A stretch of DNA of 64,000 nt from Kosakonia pseudosacchari (GTDB lineage Bacteria; Pseudomonadota; Gammaproteobacteria; Enterobacterales; Enterobacteriaceae). Both the position numbers and the translations under genes were made by a program. Shown here in pieces: positions 45,217-55,509 of the stretch (within the stretch, counting starts at the first letter, position 1; the number at the start of each line of letters is the position of its first letter). Location: the NCBI RefSeq assembly GCF_900184035.1, contig NZ_FXWP01000013.1, positions 605,228 through 669,227 on the forward strand. The letters run 5' to 3'. Below the pieces are notes generated by a model. It searched no databases and was not told the DNA's origin. It was given only the letters and a program-made list of their open reading frames with translations.

Positions 45217-46399
45217 ACAGCACGACGCCCGCAAATGCCGCTGAGAGCAAACTCACCAGCGTTGCGCCGTACACTAAGCGCAGACCAAAACGGGAAACCG
45301 AATTTCCCTGTTGCTCGTTCAACCCCTTAATTGCCCCTGCCACAATGCCGATCGAGGCAAAGTTGGCGAACGATACCAGGAACACGGAAAGAATACCCAA
45401 CCCGCGCGGTGTCATCTGCGCGGCGATTTTTTGCAGCTCAATCATCGCCACAAATTCGTTCGCCACCAGTTTGGTCGCCATGATACTGCCGGCATTCAAC
45501 GCATCGCCAAGCGGGATACCAATCAGCCATGCCAGCGGATAAAAGACATAGCCGAGGATCTGCTGAAAACTGATACCGAACAGTGTGGAGAAGAGGGCGT
45601 TGACGGCGCTAATCAGCGCAATAAAGCCAATCAGCATCGCCAGAATAATCATCGCCACTTTGAAACCCGCGAGGATGTACTCGCCGAGCATCTCAAAGAA
45701 GCTTTGCGATTCGTGGAGTTTTTCCAGTTTGACCTCGGCTTCCGCTTCCGGGCGCGTCGGGTTAATCACCGACAGCACAATGAAGGTACTGAACATATTG
45801 AGGACTAGCGCGGCGACCACATATTTCGCATCCAGCATGGTCATATAAGCGCCGACAATCGACAACGACACCGTCGACATCGCCGTTGCTGCCATGGTGA
45901 ACAGGCGGCGCGAGGAGAGATCCGCGAGAATGCCTTTATAGGCGATGAAGTTCTCCGACTGGCCGAGGATCAGCGAGCTGACAGCATTGAAAGATTCCAG
46001 TTTGCCCATGCCGTTCAGTTTCGACAGCAATGTGCCTATCAAACGAATAAAAATGGGCAGAATACGCCAGTGCTGCAAAATGCCGATCAGCGCGGAGATA
46101 AAGACGATAGGGCACAGCACGCCGAGGAAGATAAATGCCAGCCCTTTTTCGCTCATTCCGCCGAAGACAAAGCTGGTGCCTTCGCCCGCGAATTTCAGCA
46201 GCGCTTCAAAGAAGCCGGAAACGTATTTAATCAGCGTTAATCCGCTTTGCGCGTGCAGGAAGAACCACGCCAGCGCCAGTTCAATGACAATTAATTGCAG
46301 GATGAAGCGAAAACGAATGTGCCGGCGGTCGAAACTCACCAGCCAGGCCAGCGCGAGGATCACCACCAGCGCCAGCAAAAAATGGAAGAAGTTAGTCAT
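45215..46399 (-). CDS. NupC-family nucleoside permease
   Basis: A 394-residue concentrative nucleoside transporter closely resembling E. coli NupC along its length, with the motifs [33 protein letters not shown] and [12 protein letters not shown]. It imports nucleosides with protons. NupC is not in this neighbourhood in E. coli, so it is probably a paralogue; its name is left open. The start has only a weak ribosome-binding site. Confidence 0.9.
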   Translation of the reverse strand: MTNFFHFLLALVVILALAWLVSFDRRHIRFRFILQLIVIELALAWFFLHAQSGLTLIKYVSGFFEALLKFAGEGTSFVFGGMSEKGLAFIFLGVLCPIVFISALIGILQHWRILPIFIRLIGTLLSKLNGMGKLESFNAVSSLILGQSENFIAYKGILADLSSRRLFTMAATAMSTVSLSIVGAYMTMLDAKYVVAALVLNMFSTFIVLSVINPTRPEAEAEVKLEKLHESQSFFEMLGEYILAGFKVAMIILAMLIGFIALISAVNALFSTLFGISFQQILGYVFYPLAWLIGIPLGDALNAGSIMATKLVANEFVAMIELQKIAAQMTPRGLGILSVFLVSFANFASIGIVAGAIKGLNEQQGNSVSRFGLRLVYGATLVSLLSAAFAGVVL

Positions 46400-46605
46400 G
46401 TCTTTAATTTTGCAGGTAAACGAAACGGGGCGTTTATTTAGCCATAGCGCCGGAGTGGGGTAAATATAAAGTTAAAGATTTGTAAGCTATGTTTTTGCTT
46501 TATTTCAACTGCTTCCGCATAACGCATAAACCGCACGGTTAGCCTGCTACGCGGTTACATCCAGTTATCATTCTCAACATTTTTCGCTTGAGTTTCCTTG
46601 CGCCG

Positions 46606-46622
46606 TAATGATAATCACTATC
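46606..46622. promoter_or_regulatory. Fur box upstream of efeU
   Basis: TAATGATAATCACTATC matches 16 of 17 bases of the Fur consensus core and lies about 60 bases before the efeU start. A second, weaker match (TTATCATTCTC) occurs near 46565. Iron repression of efeUOB fits known biology. Confidence 0.75.
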
Positions 46623-46680
46623 AATGCAATTTACTTTTCTTTGCAACCGTTGACCGCGCATGACATTAGGGGTTTCCTCC

Positions 46681-47514
46681 ATGTTTGTTCCATTTTTGAT
46701 TATGTTACGTGAAGGCCTCGAAGCGGCGCTGATCGTCAGCCTGATTGCCAGTTATCTCAAACGTACCCAGCGTGGGCGCTGGATAAGCGTGATGTGGATT
46801 GGTGTTTTTCTTGCCGCTGCGCTCTGTCTTGGGCTTGGCATTGCGATTAACGAAACCACCGGCGAGTTCCCGCAAAAAGAGCAGGAGTTGTTTGAAGGCA
46901 TTGTCGCGGTGATCGCTGTGGTGATCCTCACCTGGATGGTGTTCTGGATGCGCAAAGTGTCGCGCAACGTCAAAGTGCAACTGGAGCAGGCGGTCGACAG
47001 CGCGCTTGCGCGCAGTCATAACCACGGTTGGGCGCTGATCCTGATGGTCTTTTTCGCCGTGGCGCGCGAAGGGCTGGAATCGGTGTTCTTTCTGCTGGCG
47101 GCGTTCCAGCAGGATGTCGGCGTCTGGCCGCCGCTGGGCGCGGTGCTGGGGCTGGCCACGGCGGTGGTGCTCGGTTTTCTGCTTTACTGGGGCGGCGTGC
47201 GTCTGAACCTTGGCGCGTTTTTCAAATGGACCAGCCTGTTTATTCTGTTTGTCGCCGCCGGGCTTGCCGCAGGCGCAATCCGCGCGTTCCACGAAGCGGG
47301 ATTATGGAACCACTTTCAGGATGTGGCCTTCGATTTCAGTAATGTGCTCACCACGCATTCCCTCACCGGTACGCTGCTGGAAGGGATTTTTGGTTATCAG
47401 GAAACGCCAAGCGTCAGCGAAGTGGTGGTTTACTTTATCTATCTGATCCCGGCGCTGGTGATGTTTGTTTTACCGCCTCGCGCGGGGGCGCAGCCTTCAC
47501 GGGCGGCACCATAA
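46681..47514 (+). CDS. efeU: Ferrous iron permease EfeU
   Basis: A 277-residue membrane protein of the FTR1/OFeT family with two REGLE iron-binding motifs (REGLEAAL near residue 10, REGLESVF near residue 136). It is almost the same as E. coli EfeU. The reading frame is intact, unlike the frameshifted gene of E. coli K-12. ATG 46681 matches the known N terminus MFVPFLIMLREG. Confidence 0.95.
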   Translation: MFVPFLIMLREGLEAALIVSLIASYLKRTQRGRWISVMWIGVFLAAALCLGLGIAINETTGEFPQKEQELFEGIVAVIAVVILTWMVFWMRKVSRNVKVQLEQAVDSALARSHNHGWALILMVFFAVAREGLESVFFLLAAFQQDVGVWPPLGAVLGLATAVVLGFLLYWGGVRLNLGAFFKWTSLFILFVAAGLAAGAIRAFHEAGLWNHFQDVAFDFSNVLTTHSLTGTLLEGIFGYQETPSVSEVVVYFIYLIPALVMFVLPPRAGAQPSRAAP

Positions 47515-47553
47515 TCGCTTTGTAGTTACAACATACTAATTAAGGGAAAGGGC

Positions 47554-48681
47554 ATGGCTATTCATTTTCGTCGTAGTGCGTTACAGGCCGGGATGGCGGC
47601 ATTTATCTCCAGCGCTTTCGCGGTGCATGCTGCAGATATTCCGCAGGTGAAAGTCACGGTTACGGACAAGCAGTGTGAGCCGATGAACCTGACGGTTAAC
47701 GCGGGTAAAACGCAGTTTATTATTCTCAACCACAGCCAGAAAGCGCTCGAGTGGGAGATCCTCAAAGGCGTGATGGTGGTTGAAGAGCGTGAAAATATCG
47801 CGCCAGGTTTCAGCCAGAAGCTGACAGCCAACTTACAGCCAGGCGAGTATGAGATGACCTGCGGTTTGTTAACCAACCCGAAAGGTAAGCTGGTGGTGAA
47901 AGGCGCGGCGACGGCCGATGCGGCAAAAGGTGACGCGCTGCTGAGCCTGGGCGGAGCCATTACCGAGTATAAAGCGTATGTGGTTGCCGAAACGGCACAG
48001 CTGGTTTCCGGCACCAAAGCATTCACCGAGGCGGTAAAAGCGGGCGATATTGAAAAAGCGAAAGCGCTGTACGCGCCGACGCGCCAGCACTACGAGCGTA
48101 TTGAACCGATTGCGGAGCTTTTCTCCGATCTCGATGGCAGCATTGATGCCCGCGAAGATGATTACGAGCATAAAGCCGCCGATCCGAAATTCACCGGTTT
48201 CCATCGTCTGGAAAAAGCGCTGTTTGGCGATAACAGCACGAAGGACATGGGCAAATATGCCGATCAGCTCTACTCCGATGTGTCTGATCTGCAAACACGT
48301 ATTAATGAGCTGGCGTTCCCGCCATCCAAAGTGGTCGGCGGCGCAGCCGGGCTGATTGAAGAAGTGGCCGCGAGCAAAATCAGCGGTGAAGAAGATCGCT
48401 ACAGCCACACTGACCTGTGGGATTTCCAGGCCAACGTCGATGGCGCCCAGAAAATCGTTGATTTGCTGCGTCCGCAACTGCAGAAAGATAACGCCGAACT
48501 GCTGGCGAAAGTCGATGCCAACTTTAAGAAAGTGGATACCATCCTTGCGAAATACCGCACTAAAGACGGGTATGAAACCTACGATAAGTTGACCGACGCC
48601 GACCGCAATGCGCTGAAAGGGCCGATCACCACACTGGCGGAAGATTTGGCGCAGTTGCGCGGCGTGCTGGGGCTGGACTAA
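47554..48681 (+). CDS. efeO: Iron uptake system periplasmic protein EfeO
   Basis: A 375-residue exported protein with signal peptide ending AVHAAD, an N-terminal cupredoxin-like domain (about 28-120, including the [14 protein letters not shown] end) and a C-terminal M75 imelysin-like domain with the HxxE motif in [13 protein letters not shown]. It is thought to bind iron in the periplasm for EfeU. A strong AAGGG site precedes the ATG. Confidence 0.95.
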   Translation: MAIHFRRSALQAGMAAFISSAFAVHAADIPQVKVTVTDKQCEPMNLTVNAGKTQFIILNHSQKALEWEILKGVMVVEERENIAPGFSQKLTANLQPGEYEMTCGLLTNPKGKLVVKGAATADAAKGDALLSLGGAITEYKAYVVAETAQLVSGTKAFTEAVKAGDIEKAKALYAPTRQHYERIEPIAELFSDLDGSIDAREDDYEHKAADPKFTGFHRLEKALFGDNSTKDMGKYADQLYSDVSDLQTRINELAFPPSKVVGGAAGLIEEVAASKISGEEDRYSHTDLWDFQANVDGAQKIVDLLRPQLQKDNAELLAKVDANFKKVDTILAKYRTKDGYETYDKLTDADRNALKGPITTLAEDLAQLRGVLGLD

Positions 48682-48685
48682 TACC

Positions 48686-49969
48686 ATGAAGCAAGATGAT
48701 AACAACGACGTCAGCGAACCTTCCCGGCGCCGTTTATTGAAAAGTATGGGCGCGCTGGGCGGCGCGCTTGCCCTGGCTGGCGGGTGCCCGGTCGCCCATG
48801 CGGCAAAACCGCAAAGCGCGCCGGGGACGCTTTCACCGGATGCGCGTATGGAAAAACAGCCTTTTTTAGGTGCGCATCAGGCCGGAATTTTGACGCCACA
48901 GCAGGCGTCAATGATGCTGGTGGCGTTTGACGTGCTGGCTGCGGATAAAGCCGATCTCGAACGCCTGTTCCGTTTATTGACGCAGCGCATCTCGTTTCTG
49001 ACCTCCGGCGGCCCGGCTCCGGAGACAACGAACCCGCGCTTACCGCCGATGGACTCCGGTATTCTTGGGGCGTATATCGCGCCGGATAACCTGACGATGA
49101 CGGTTTCCGTGGGCGAATCGCTGTTTGACAACCGTTTTGGTTTGCGCGCGCAGATGCCGAAAAAGCTGCAAAAGATGACGCGTTTCCCTAACGATTCGCT
49201 TGATGCGGCACTGTGTCACGGCGATTTGCTGCTCCAGATTTGCGCCAACACGCAGGACACGGTGATCCACGCACTGCGTGACATCATTAAGCACACGCCG
49301 GATTTACTCAGCGTGCGCTGGAAGCGGGAAGGGTTTATCTCTGATCATGCGGCGCGCAGCAAAGGCAAAGAGACGCCGGTTAACCTGCTCGGATTTAAAG
49401 ATGGCACCGCCAACCCGGACAGCAGCGATACTGCGCTGATGAACGACGTGGTGTGGGTGACGAAAGAGCAGGGCGAACCGGCGTGGGCGGTGGGCGGCAG
49501 TTATCAGGCGGTGCGTATTATTCAGTTCCATGTGGAGTTTTGGGATCGTACGCCGCTGAAAGAGCAGCAGACCATTTTCGGGCGCGATAAGCATTCCGGC
49601 GCACCGCTGGGCATGAAACATGAGCATGACGTACCGGATTACGCCAGCGATCCAGACGGTGATGTTATTGCCCTCGATAGCCATATTCGCCTGGCGAACC
49701 CGCGGACGAAAGAGACGCAATCCAGCCTGATGATGCGGCGCGGTTATAGTTACTCGCTCGGCGTGACCAACTCCGGCCAGCTGGATATGGGGCTGTTGTT
49801 CGTTTGTTATCAGCATGATCTGGAAAAAGGCTTTCTGACGGTACAAAAGCGTCTGAACGGCGAGGCGCTGGAAGAGTACATTCGTCCGATTGGCGGCGGT
49901 TACTTCTTTGCGTTACCCGGCGTGCAAGAGGCAAACCGCTATCTGGCGCAATCTCTGCTCGAAGCGTGA
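48686..49969 (+). CDS. efeB: Dye-decolourising heme peroxidase EfeB, Tat exported
   Basis: A 427-residue DyP-type peroxidase with a twin-arginine signal ([14 protein letters not shown]), the GFKDGTANP motif carrying the distal Asp, and a C-terminal peroxidase domain with [22 protein letters not shown]. It oxidises iron or porphyrins in the periplasm at low pH as the third part of EfeUOB. It begins 4 bases after efeO. Confidence 0.95.
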   Translation: MKQDDNNDVSEPSRRRLLKSMGALGGALALAGGCPVAHAAKPQSAPGTLSPDARMEKQPFLGAHQAGILTPQQASMMLVAFDVLAADKADLERLFRLLTQRISFLTSGGPAPETTNPRLPPMDSGILGAYIAPDNLTMTVSVGESLFDNRFGLRAQMPKKLQKMTRFPNDSLDAALCHGDLLLQICANTQDTVIHALRDIIKHTPDLLSVRWKREGFISDHAARSKGKETPVNLLGFKDGTANPDSSDTALMNDVVWVTKEQGEPAWAVGGSYQAVRIIQFHVEFWDRTPLKEQQTIFGRDKHSGAPLGMKHEHDVPDYASDPDGDVIALDSHIRLANPRTKETQSSLMMRRGYSYSLGVTNSGQLDMGLLFVCYQHDLEKGFLTVQKRLNGEALEEYIRPIGGGYFFALPGVQEANRYLAQSLLEA

Positions 49970-49976
49970 AGATCCT

Positions 49977-50000
49977 ATCCTGCCCGCCACCGGGCAGGAT
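49977..50000 (+). terminator. Hairpin after efeB
   Basis: ATCCTGCCCG and CGGGCAGGAT form a perfect ten-pair stem with a CCAC loop, 8 bases after the efeB stop. Only ATTCTGT follows, so it may act as a weak terminator or a 3' barrier to nucleases. Confidence 0.7.
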
Positions 50001-50507
50001 ATTCTGTCATCTGTTGCATCCTGACATACTTTTTCTGCCATCCAGCTATCATTTTTTCGTATGAGAAAGTATCTGTTATTTTTCTGTAATATTCATAGCC
50101 GAGACTCTGTTCAACGACGCAGAAGTCATGCACGTTATGGTTTGGTAAAAATAATGTTGCAATGATGCTAATCTTTGATGTAATTAATGAGAGCGTTATC
50201 CCCTGCGGTGATGAAGTTTTTCTGGAGATCGCGGATGGTAAAGTCCAGTAGCGGACAGACAAAAAGACCACGCAAAACCCGGCACGGAGGTGCGACCTCC
50301 GGCAGCGACTTCTTCACCCCTGAATTTTCCTCCTTCTTTTTCATTCCTGATGTTGACGATGTGGCAGCCGATGCTGTTCGTCGCGTTGGCACGTCATTTT
50401 CAAAGGCAAGTCATGGCTTACAAGGAAGCCAACCCTCAGACGTTTGTGCGCATAATCGCGTCGATAGCGACGCGTGTGATGTAAACCAACAACTCAAGGT
50501 GCTATCC
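50001..50507. promoter_or_regulatory. Upstream region of phoH
   Basis: About 500 bases before the chosen phoH start. The phoH reading frame stays open leftwards to a start at 50187, so an N-terminal extension of up to 107 residues is possible, but its composition is unlike the conserved protein. CTGTCAT (50004-50010) and CTGACAT (50021-50027) resemble Pho-box repeats but their spacing is off. Confidence 0.4.
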
Positions 50508-51296
50508 ATGGGAAGACAAAAAGCAGTGATCAAAGCTCGTCGTGAAGCGAAACGCGTGCTGAGACGTGATTCACGCAGCCATAAACAACGTGAAGAAGAG
50601 TCGGTCACCTCGCTTGTGCAGATGAGCGGCGTAGAAGCAATTGGCATGGCGCGGGACAGCCGTGATACTTCCCCAATTGCCGCGCGCAATGAAGCTCAGG
50701 CGCACTACCTGAATGCTATCGAGAGTAAACAACTGATCTTTGCAACCGGTGAAGCCGGCTGCGGGAAAACGTGGATCAGCGCGGCGAAAGCGGCGGAAGC
50801 CCTGATCCATAAGGACGTGGACAGGATTATTGTAACCCGACCGGTTCTGCAGGCCGACGAAGATCTCGGCTTCTTACCCGGTGATATTTCGGAGAAGTTC
50901 GCTCCCTATTTCCGGCCCGTTTACGACGTGCTGCTGAAACGCCTGGGCGCGTCCTTTATGCAATACTGCCTGCGACCAGAGATCGGTAAGGTGGAAATCG
51001 CGCCGTTCGCCTATATGCGCGGACGTACCTTTGAAAATGCGGTGGTCATTCTCGACGAGGCTCAGAATGTCACGGCTGCGCAAATGAAAATGTTTTTAAC
51101 GCGCCTCGGGGAGAACGTGACCGTTATTGTCAACGGTGATATTACCCAGTGTGACCTGCCATCCGGTGTGAAATCGGGCTTGAGCGACGCGCTGGCACGT
51201 TTTGAGGAAGACGAGATGATTGGCGTTGTACGCTTTAATAAAGACGACTGCGTACGCTCCGCGCTCTGCCAGCGCACCCTGAAAGCCTACGACTGA
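50508..51296 (+). CDS. phoH: Phosphate-starvation-inducible ATPase PhoH
   Basis: A 262-residue P-loop ATPase starting MGRQKAVIKARREAKRV, with Walker A GEAGCGKT, Walker B VVILDEAQN and the typical RIIVTRPVLQADEDLGFLPG region. Nearly identical to E. coli PhoH. The ATG at 50508 has AAGGTG 7 bases upstream. The frame is open for 107 codons before it. PhoH is an ATP-binding protein of the Pho regulon, likely acting in RNA metabolism. Confidence 0.93.
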   Translation: MGRQKAVIKARREAKRVLRRDSRSHKQREEESVTSLVQMSGVEAIGMARDSRDTSPIAARNEAQAHYLNAIESKQLIFATGEAGCGKTWISAAKAAEALIHKDVDRIIVTRPVLQADEDLGFLPGDISEKFAPYFRPVYDVLLKRLGASFMQYCLRPEIGKVEIAPFAYMRGRTFENAVVILDEAQNVTAAQMKMFLTRLGENVTVIVNGDITQCDLPSGVKSGLSDALARFEEDEMIGVVRFNKDDCVRSALCQRTLKAYD

Positions 51297-51316
51297 CGGC
51301 GTTCATCGTTAGCGAT

Positions 51317-51346
51317 AAAACCCGGGAAACCGGGTTTTATTTTTTA
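51317..51346 (+). terminator. Rho-independent terminator of phoH
   Basis: AAAACCCGG, GAAA loop, CCGGGTTTT then ATTTTTT. Confidence 0.93.
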
Positions 51347-52243
51347 CGGGGTGCAAACAGGTCGCGCGCGCTAACCCCTTCACCGATCTTCATCTCCTTG
51401 TGAGAGGCGAAAAGGCCGCCTTTCCAGGCAAGATCCTCTTTGAAAGGTGAGGGCCGCTAACGGAATAAAACTATTGCGGCTCAATAAGGGCATGTAAATA
51501 ACCGTGCCTGTGTCGCGTGTGCTGATGAGCGTCGCGCCGATGGTATGAGCCTGCTTTCCCGGTAAATGATTACGCGTTTGCAATGTGCAGTTTAAAAGAA
51601 CCTGACTGATGCTTTTGCACACGGTAATTATGTGTTTCAGCGCTTTTCGCGCCGCCAGAACCTTCTGACCCGATCAGACTCGCTTCGCCTGCCGCTGCGT
51701 CTATGCCACCGTCGCTGATTGATGCCCGACATTTTCCGGCGCCAATCTTTAGCAAAGAGGTCTTCCTGTTGCCGGAGCCCCGAACAGAGGGGGATATCTG
51801 GCGCGTCATCACGCTTTTCGCAATATTCAGCCTGCCTGACCAGGAATGCTTTTCCCGTTATCTCCATCGCCGATCCCTGCCAGATTTACGCTCTGTCGAT
51901 GAATTCATATTGATATCAGCGCGTTACATTTTCTTACGCATAGCCGCTTTGATGAAATAATAACGCAACTGAATTAATGAAAAGTGAATGGTGCGCGTTA
52001 CCGCTTTTGCCGTGAGGCTGGCTTGCTGTTTCTTTGCGCAGGCACGTTTTCAACCACGGTTAGTCATGCACCGGGGTATCCGGGGCGATTGGGTTCTGTA
52101 TCCGTAAACGCTGGAACATCATGACCTGCAAGAAAAGCTGATGCTGCTTATAACAAAGCGCTTACATCCAGATGCGAAATAGTAACTTTTGGTTATATTT
52201 GCGCAGGTAAATTGAGGTTGGCACCTTTTTTTAAGGGATGGTT
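51347..52243. other. Gene-poor stretch
   Basis: About 900 bases without a convincing gene on either strand. Several short open frames (60-85 codons) overlap on both strands but none has a good ribosome-binding site together with a recognisable product. Possibly decayed sequence at the edge of an accessory region. Confidence 0.5.
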
Positions 52244-52801
52244 ATGACGATGTTCATATCGACACTCTGCATGTCCGGAAGTTTTTTTACGGGTGCCTCT
52301 GCGCCCATTTGCCTCAGTGCCCTTTCATCACTGTTAACCGAACGAATGGCGTTAATGAGGGACGTTGCCGCCTACAAGGCGAAGCATCATTTACCGGTGG
52401 AGGATATCGTTCGGGAACAAAACGTATTGTTACAGGCGCGGAGCAATGCGCATGAGGCCGGGCTGGAACCGCAGTCAGTGGAGCCGTTTATCAGTGCGCT
52501 GATGAATGCGGGAAAAGCGATACAGTATCGCTATCTGGCAGACTGGTTACCCCGACCAGAATCATTTGTCACCCACCGGGATCTTGCCGGGATCAGACAG
52601 CGTATAAATGAACTGGATAAGCATCTGCTATTGACCATAAGTCAGCGGCTGCGGGCAGGAACGCTTTCCTATACTGACCGGGCTGTGTTGGCCGAGAAAA
52701 CGGTGGCTCCCAATCTTACTGAAGCGGAGAAGGATAATTTACTCGATACCATGCGCTTTATTCAGCATGCCCCGCAGGCACCCGATACAGGGAAAGTCTG
52801 A
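52244..52801 (+). CDS. Secreted chorismate mutase, AroQ gamma class
   Basis: A 185-residue all-helical protein with a signal peptide (cleavage near TGASA-P) and the chorismate mutase pattern LSSLLTERMALMRDVAAYKAKHHLPVEDIVREQ (active-site Arg/Lys), then a C-terminal helical half ending in LDTMRFIQHAP. The gamma class is exported; it converts chorismate to prephenate. In plant pathogens and symbionts exported chorismate mutase may interfere with salicylate formation, but that is inference. AAGGG supports ATG 52244 over ATG 52238. Confidence 0.86.
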   Translation: MTMFISTLCMSGSFFTGASAPICLSALSSLLTERMALMRDVAAYKAKHHLPVEDIVREQNVLLQARSNAHEAGLEPQSVEPFISALMNAGKAIQYRYLADWLPRPESFVTHRDLAGIRQRINELDKHLLLTISQRLRAGTLSYTDRAVLAEKTVAPNLTEAEKDNLLDTMRFIQHAPQAPDTGKV

Positions 52802-52971
52802 CAGGCAACGTCATGAGCTTATGCAGCCCAACTATGTACCGCACCTGTTGCTCAGTGCCGGTAAAAAATCGATATCATCGACACACCAGTTATTAATGAG
52901 GTTATACCGATCGCGGTGATTGGATAGTGTTATTGTATTCAGGTTTAATTTTATAAGGATAAGATTATCTA

Positions 52972-53079
52972 ATGAAAATTAGAGTATCACCGTTTGCGTT
53001 CCTGGCTGTGATTATTCCTTTATTGCAATGCTGTTTAGTTTTTATGCCTCTGGATAACAACATTCATTATATCAAGTGA
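52972..53079 (+). CDS. Possible small membrane peptide
   Basis: An open frame of 35 codons, MKIRVSPFAFLAVIIPLLQC..., with a charged start and a hydrophobic segment, like a small membrane or type I toxin-like peptide. AAGGA lies 12 bases upstream, a little far. It sits in an AT-rich gap before another unknown gene. No family is recognised; it may not be expressed. Confidence 0.3.
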   Translation: MKIRVSPFAFLAVIIPLLQCCLVFMPLDNNIHYIK

Positions 53080-53114
53080 CAGTAATGGCATTAATGACTT
53101 TTTACGGAGTGAAC

Positions 53115-53492
53115 ATGGTATATGACGCGCGTAATTTTATTAACTCAATCGTTAAAAATTTTAAAGAATCCATTGGATTGATTAACGTGTTGTTACTGGA
53201 ACCTGATGAGCCTGACGCTTTGCGCTTATTGTACTGTAAACTGGATGTTATCAAGGCCAGTATTGAACAGGATGTCCGCATGTTAACCAAAGCCCGTCTG
53301 GACAGTAACGCCACGCTTTGTCTTTACCAGGTACACAATGCGCTAAACGCCCTGAACTATTGCCTTGGGAGGGTAAAAAATACGCCTTTAAGCCAGCAAT
53401 GTTATTACGATTTTGAAGATCTGAAGCGTGTTGTGAACACCCTTGATGCAACATCCGGACGTGTTTTTACAACGCGGGATGGTAATGAGTAA
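53115..53492 (+). CDS. Unknown small protein
   Basis: A 125-residue protein, helical in pattern (KNFKESIGLINVLLLEPDEPDALRLLYCKLDVIKASIEQDVRMLTKAR), no signal peptide. A strong ACGGAG site 6 bases before ATG 53115 decides the start over upstream in-frame ATGs. I recognise no family. It lies between a secreted chorismate mutase and a polygalacturonase. Confidence 0.6.
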   Translation: MVYDARNFINSIVKNFKESIGLINVLLLEPDEPDALRLLYCKLDVIKASIEQDVRMLTKARLDSNATLCLYQVHNALNALNYCLGRVKNTPLSQQCYYDFEDLKRVVNTLDATSGRVFTTRDGNE

Positions 53493-53537
53493 GCATAAAG
53501 CGATATTTGTTTTTCATGAAAGTAACAGGAAGCTAAT

Positions 53538-53726
53538 ATGAAAAGCCAATGCGGTTTGCTACATTTCTCTCGCGTTAAGTTTCATGAGTTGATGCTAATG
53601 AATCATCATGGAAATAAAGAGGGGAAATATTCTAACGCCTTTTTTCTGCCAAACTTAAACGTCACTTCAACTAAAGACGAATTCGTCCGCTGTTTATATC
53701 GCCGCACCTCTACAATACTTCAATAA
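53538..53726 (+). CDS. Possible small protein of 62 residues
   Basis: Open frame preceded by AGGAAG at good spacing (ACAGGAAGCTAATATG). No recognisable domain. It ends 19 bases before the polygalacturonase start and may be translated with it. Reality uncertain. Confidence 0.35.
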   Translation: MKSQCGLLHFSRVKFHELMLMNHHGNKEGKYSNAFFLPNLNVTSTKDEFVRCLYRRTSTILQ

Positions 53727-53745
53727 TTTTAATGTCGGGATACTT

Positions 53746-55068
53746 ATGCTTTTTCTGCACCGGAATGTGAAAGGAATAATTGCCAGCCTCATTGCTGTCC
53801 CGCTGGCAGGATCCTGCGCGGCGCTATCGGCGAATAATGCTGATGTGCCAGAACCTGTGCTGCCCGCGCATATCTGCGCAAGGCTGGCTTCTTCATCAGG
53901 AGACGATACCCGACGACTTCAGTCAGCGATTGATAACTGCCCCAGGGGTGAGGCGTTACAGCTCCTGGCGGGGCGTTTCACCAGTGGACCGCTGACAATC
54001 AAATCTGGCGTCACACTCTGGATCTCGCAGGGGGCAATGCTGGTCGCCGACAGTGATCCGCGAGTTTATGACAAAAATGGCCATTGCGGCACGGTCGATC
54101 ATAAAGGGAATGGCTGTCGGCCCTTTATTCTTTTTAAAAGTACCGACGGTGGAGGCATTATCGGGAAGGGCGTTATTGATGGGCAGGGCGGCAAGCCGAT
54201 AATAGGGCATGACGAATCATGGTGGCAGCTGGCTCGCCGCGCGCAGGCTGAAGGCGGAGCCCAGAATGTTCCTCGGCTGATTGAAATAGATGATGCCTCG
54301 CATATTATTTTCCACGACATCACCCTGCGAAATTCGCCGGGATTCCATGTCACCCTGAAAAACGTCCGGGATGCGACGTTCTGGGGCGTGCGTATTGATA
54401 CCCCCGCGAATGCCCGTAACACCGACGGAATAGATCCCATTTCGTCGCAGAATATCCTCATCGCCCACAGCTTCATCAGAACCGGTGACGATAATGTGGC
54501 GATTAAAGCGGGCGCGGCTGGCGCCACGCGCCATGTGGTTTTAGTCGATAACCATTTTTACTGGGGACACGGGATGTCCATTGGTAGCGAGACGGCAGGC
54601 GGTGTCAGTGACATTCGGGTTCGTGATTTGACGCTTGATGGCACAACCTCCGGGCTTCGTATCAAAAGTGACATCAGCCGGGGCGGCATTGTCAGCGATG
54701 TCCATTACGAAAATATTTGTATGCGCGGAAACCGTCGGCCGCTCGATTTTGATACGCGATATGATGCGCACGCGATCGGTAATAACATTCCCGTTTATCG
54801 CGACATCTTCCTGAATCATGTTTCCGGCGAAATCGGCCAGTTGGTACTACGCGGTTATGACGCCGTTCATCCTCTGCAATTGGCCCTGAACGGCGTGTCT
54901 TTCAACAACACTGCCCGCTGGCTTATTGAATCGGCGAAGATCGTCATTGGCCCCGACGGTGTCACACCTGCGCCGCCGCGAGAAGTCGCGTTACCACCCT
55001 CGCTTGTCTCGACAGATTGCGCAAAAAACTGGCTCCCCTTCCCGGTGACGGACACGCCAGGGGTCTAA
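53746..55068 (+). CDS. Exported polygalacturonase, glycoside hydrolase family 28
   Basis: A 440-residue GH28 protein with a signal peptide (about 1-27) and the full catalytic set on a right-handed beta-helix: Asp227 in NTDG, Asp248-Asp249 in GDDN, His275 in GHGMSIG, and Arg305/Lys307 in RIKS. GH28 enzymes hydrolyse alpha-1,4 bonds in pectate (polygalacturonan), giving the cell a pectin-degrading function typical of plant-associated enterobacteria. Exo or endo action cannot be told from sequence. No pectin uptake genes are adjacent. Confidence 0.93.
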   Translation: MLFLHRNVKGIIASLIAVPLAGSCAALSANNADVPEPVLPAHICARLASSSGDDTRRLQSAIDNCPRGEALQLLAGRFTSGPLTIKSGVTLWISQGAMLVADSDPRVYDKNGHCGTVDHKGNGCRPFILFKSTDGGGIIGKGVIDGQGGKPIIGHDESWWQLARRAQAEGGAQNVPRLIEIDDASHIIFHDITLRNSPGFHVTLKNVRDATFWGVRIDTPANARNTDGIDPISSQNILIAHSFIRTGDDNVAIKAGAAGATRHVVLVDNHFYWGHGMSIGSETAGGVSDIRVRDLTLDGTTSGLRIKSDISRGGIVSDVHYENICMRGNRRPLDFDTRYDAHAIGNNIPVYRDIFLNHVSGEIGQLVLRGYDAVHPLQLALNGVSFNNTARWLIESAKIVIGPDGVTPAPPREVALPPSLVSTDCAKNWLPFPVTDTPGV

Positions 55069-55509
55069 AAATGTATGCGATTGAAGTCTGCCTGTGTGAT
55101 TACGCGGGGAGTTGATGAATAGCGTCGCTGCGGACGACAATCGGCAGGCTTGCGTCTTTTCGCATAAATTCATCACAGCGCTATTGTGGTCATAGCACGG
55201 TGAGGTGCATCAGCGCGGCGTCATTTACGGATGGCATTGCCTGTTGAGGCTGAGAAGAGGGGGGAATTTTTACGGAAAATAAGGATTGCGGCCCCGGCAA
55301 AGATCGAAAGATGAGGGCGGCGTTGGTAAATCACTCCCGTTACTCTCCTTCATGCCAGACAGAAAACAATTATGCCGTGCAGGTTTTAGTACGGCTTTTT
55401 ATATGCAACGTCAAACCGCATGCGCCGGGCAGCCTGCCCGTAATAACGATGGCCTGTTGTTATCAGGCCGGCGATTTCATCCCAAACTCATGTGCGAAAC
55501 CCCAACGTA
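55069..55509. other. Intergenic region between polygalacturonase and rarA
   Basis: About 440 bases between convergent genes with no credible gene and no clear terminator hairpin. Short open frames present lack ribosome-binding sites. Confidence 0.5.

Noticed and set aside
50004..50027. Pho box before phoH
   Set aside because: CTGTCAT and CTGACAT repeats are there but 10 bases apart instead of 4, so it does not fit a PhoB site well.
51380..51622. 80-codon minus-strand gene after phoH
   Set aside because: No recognisable features or ribosome-binding site in the gene-poor stretch.
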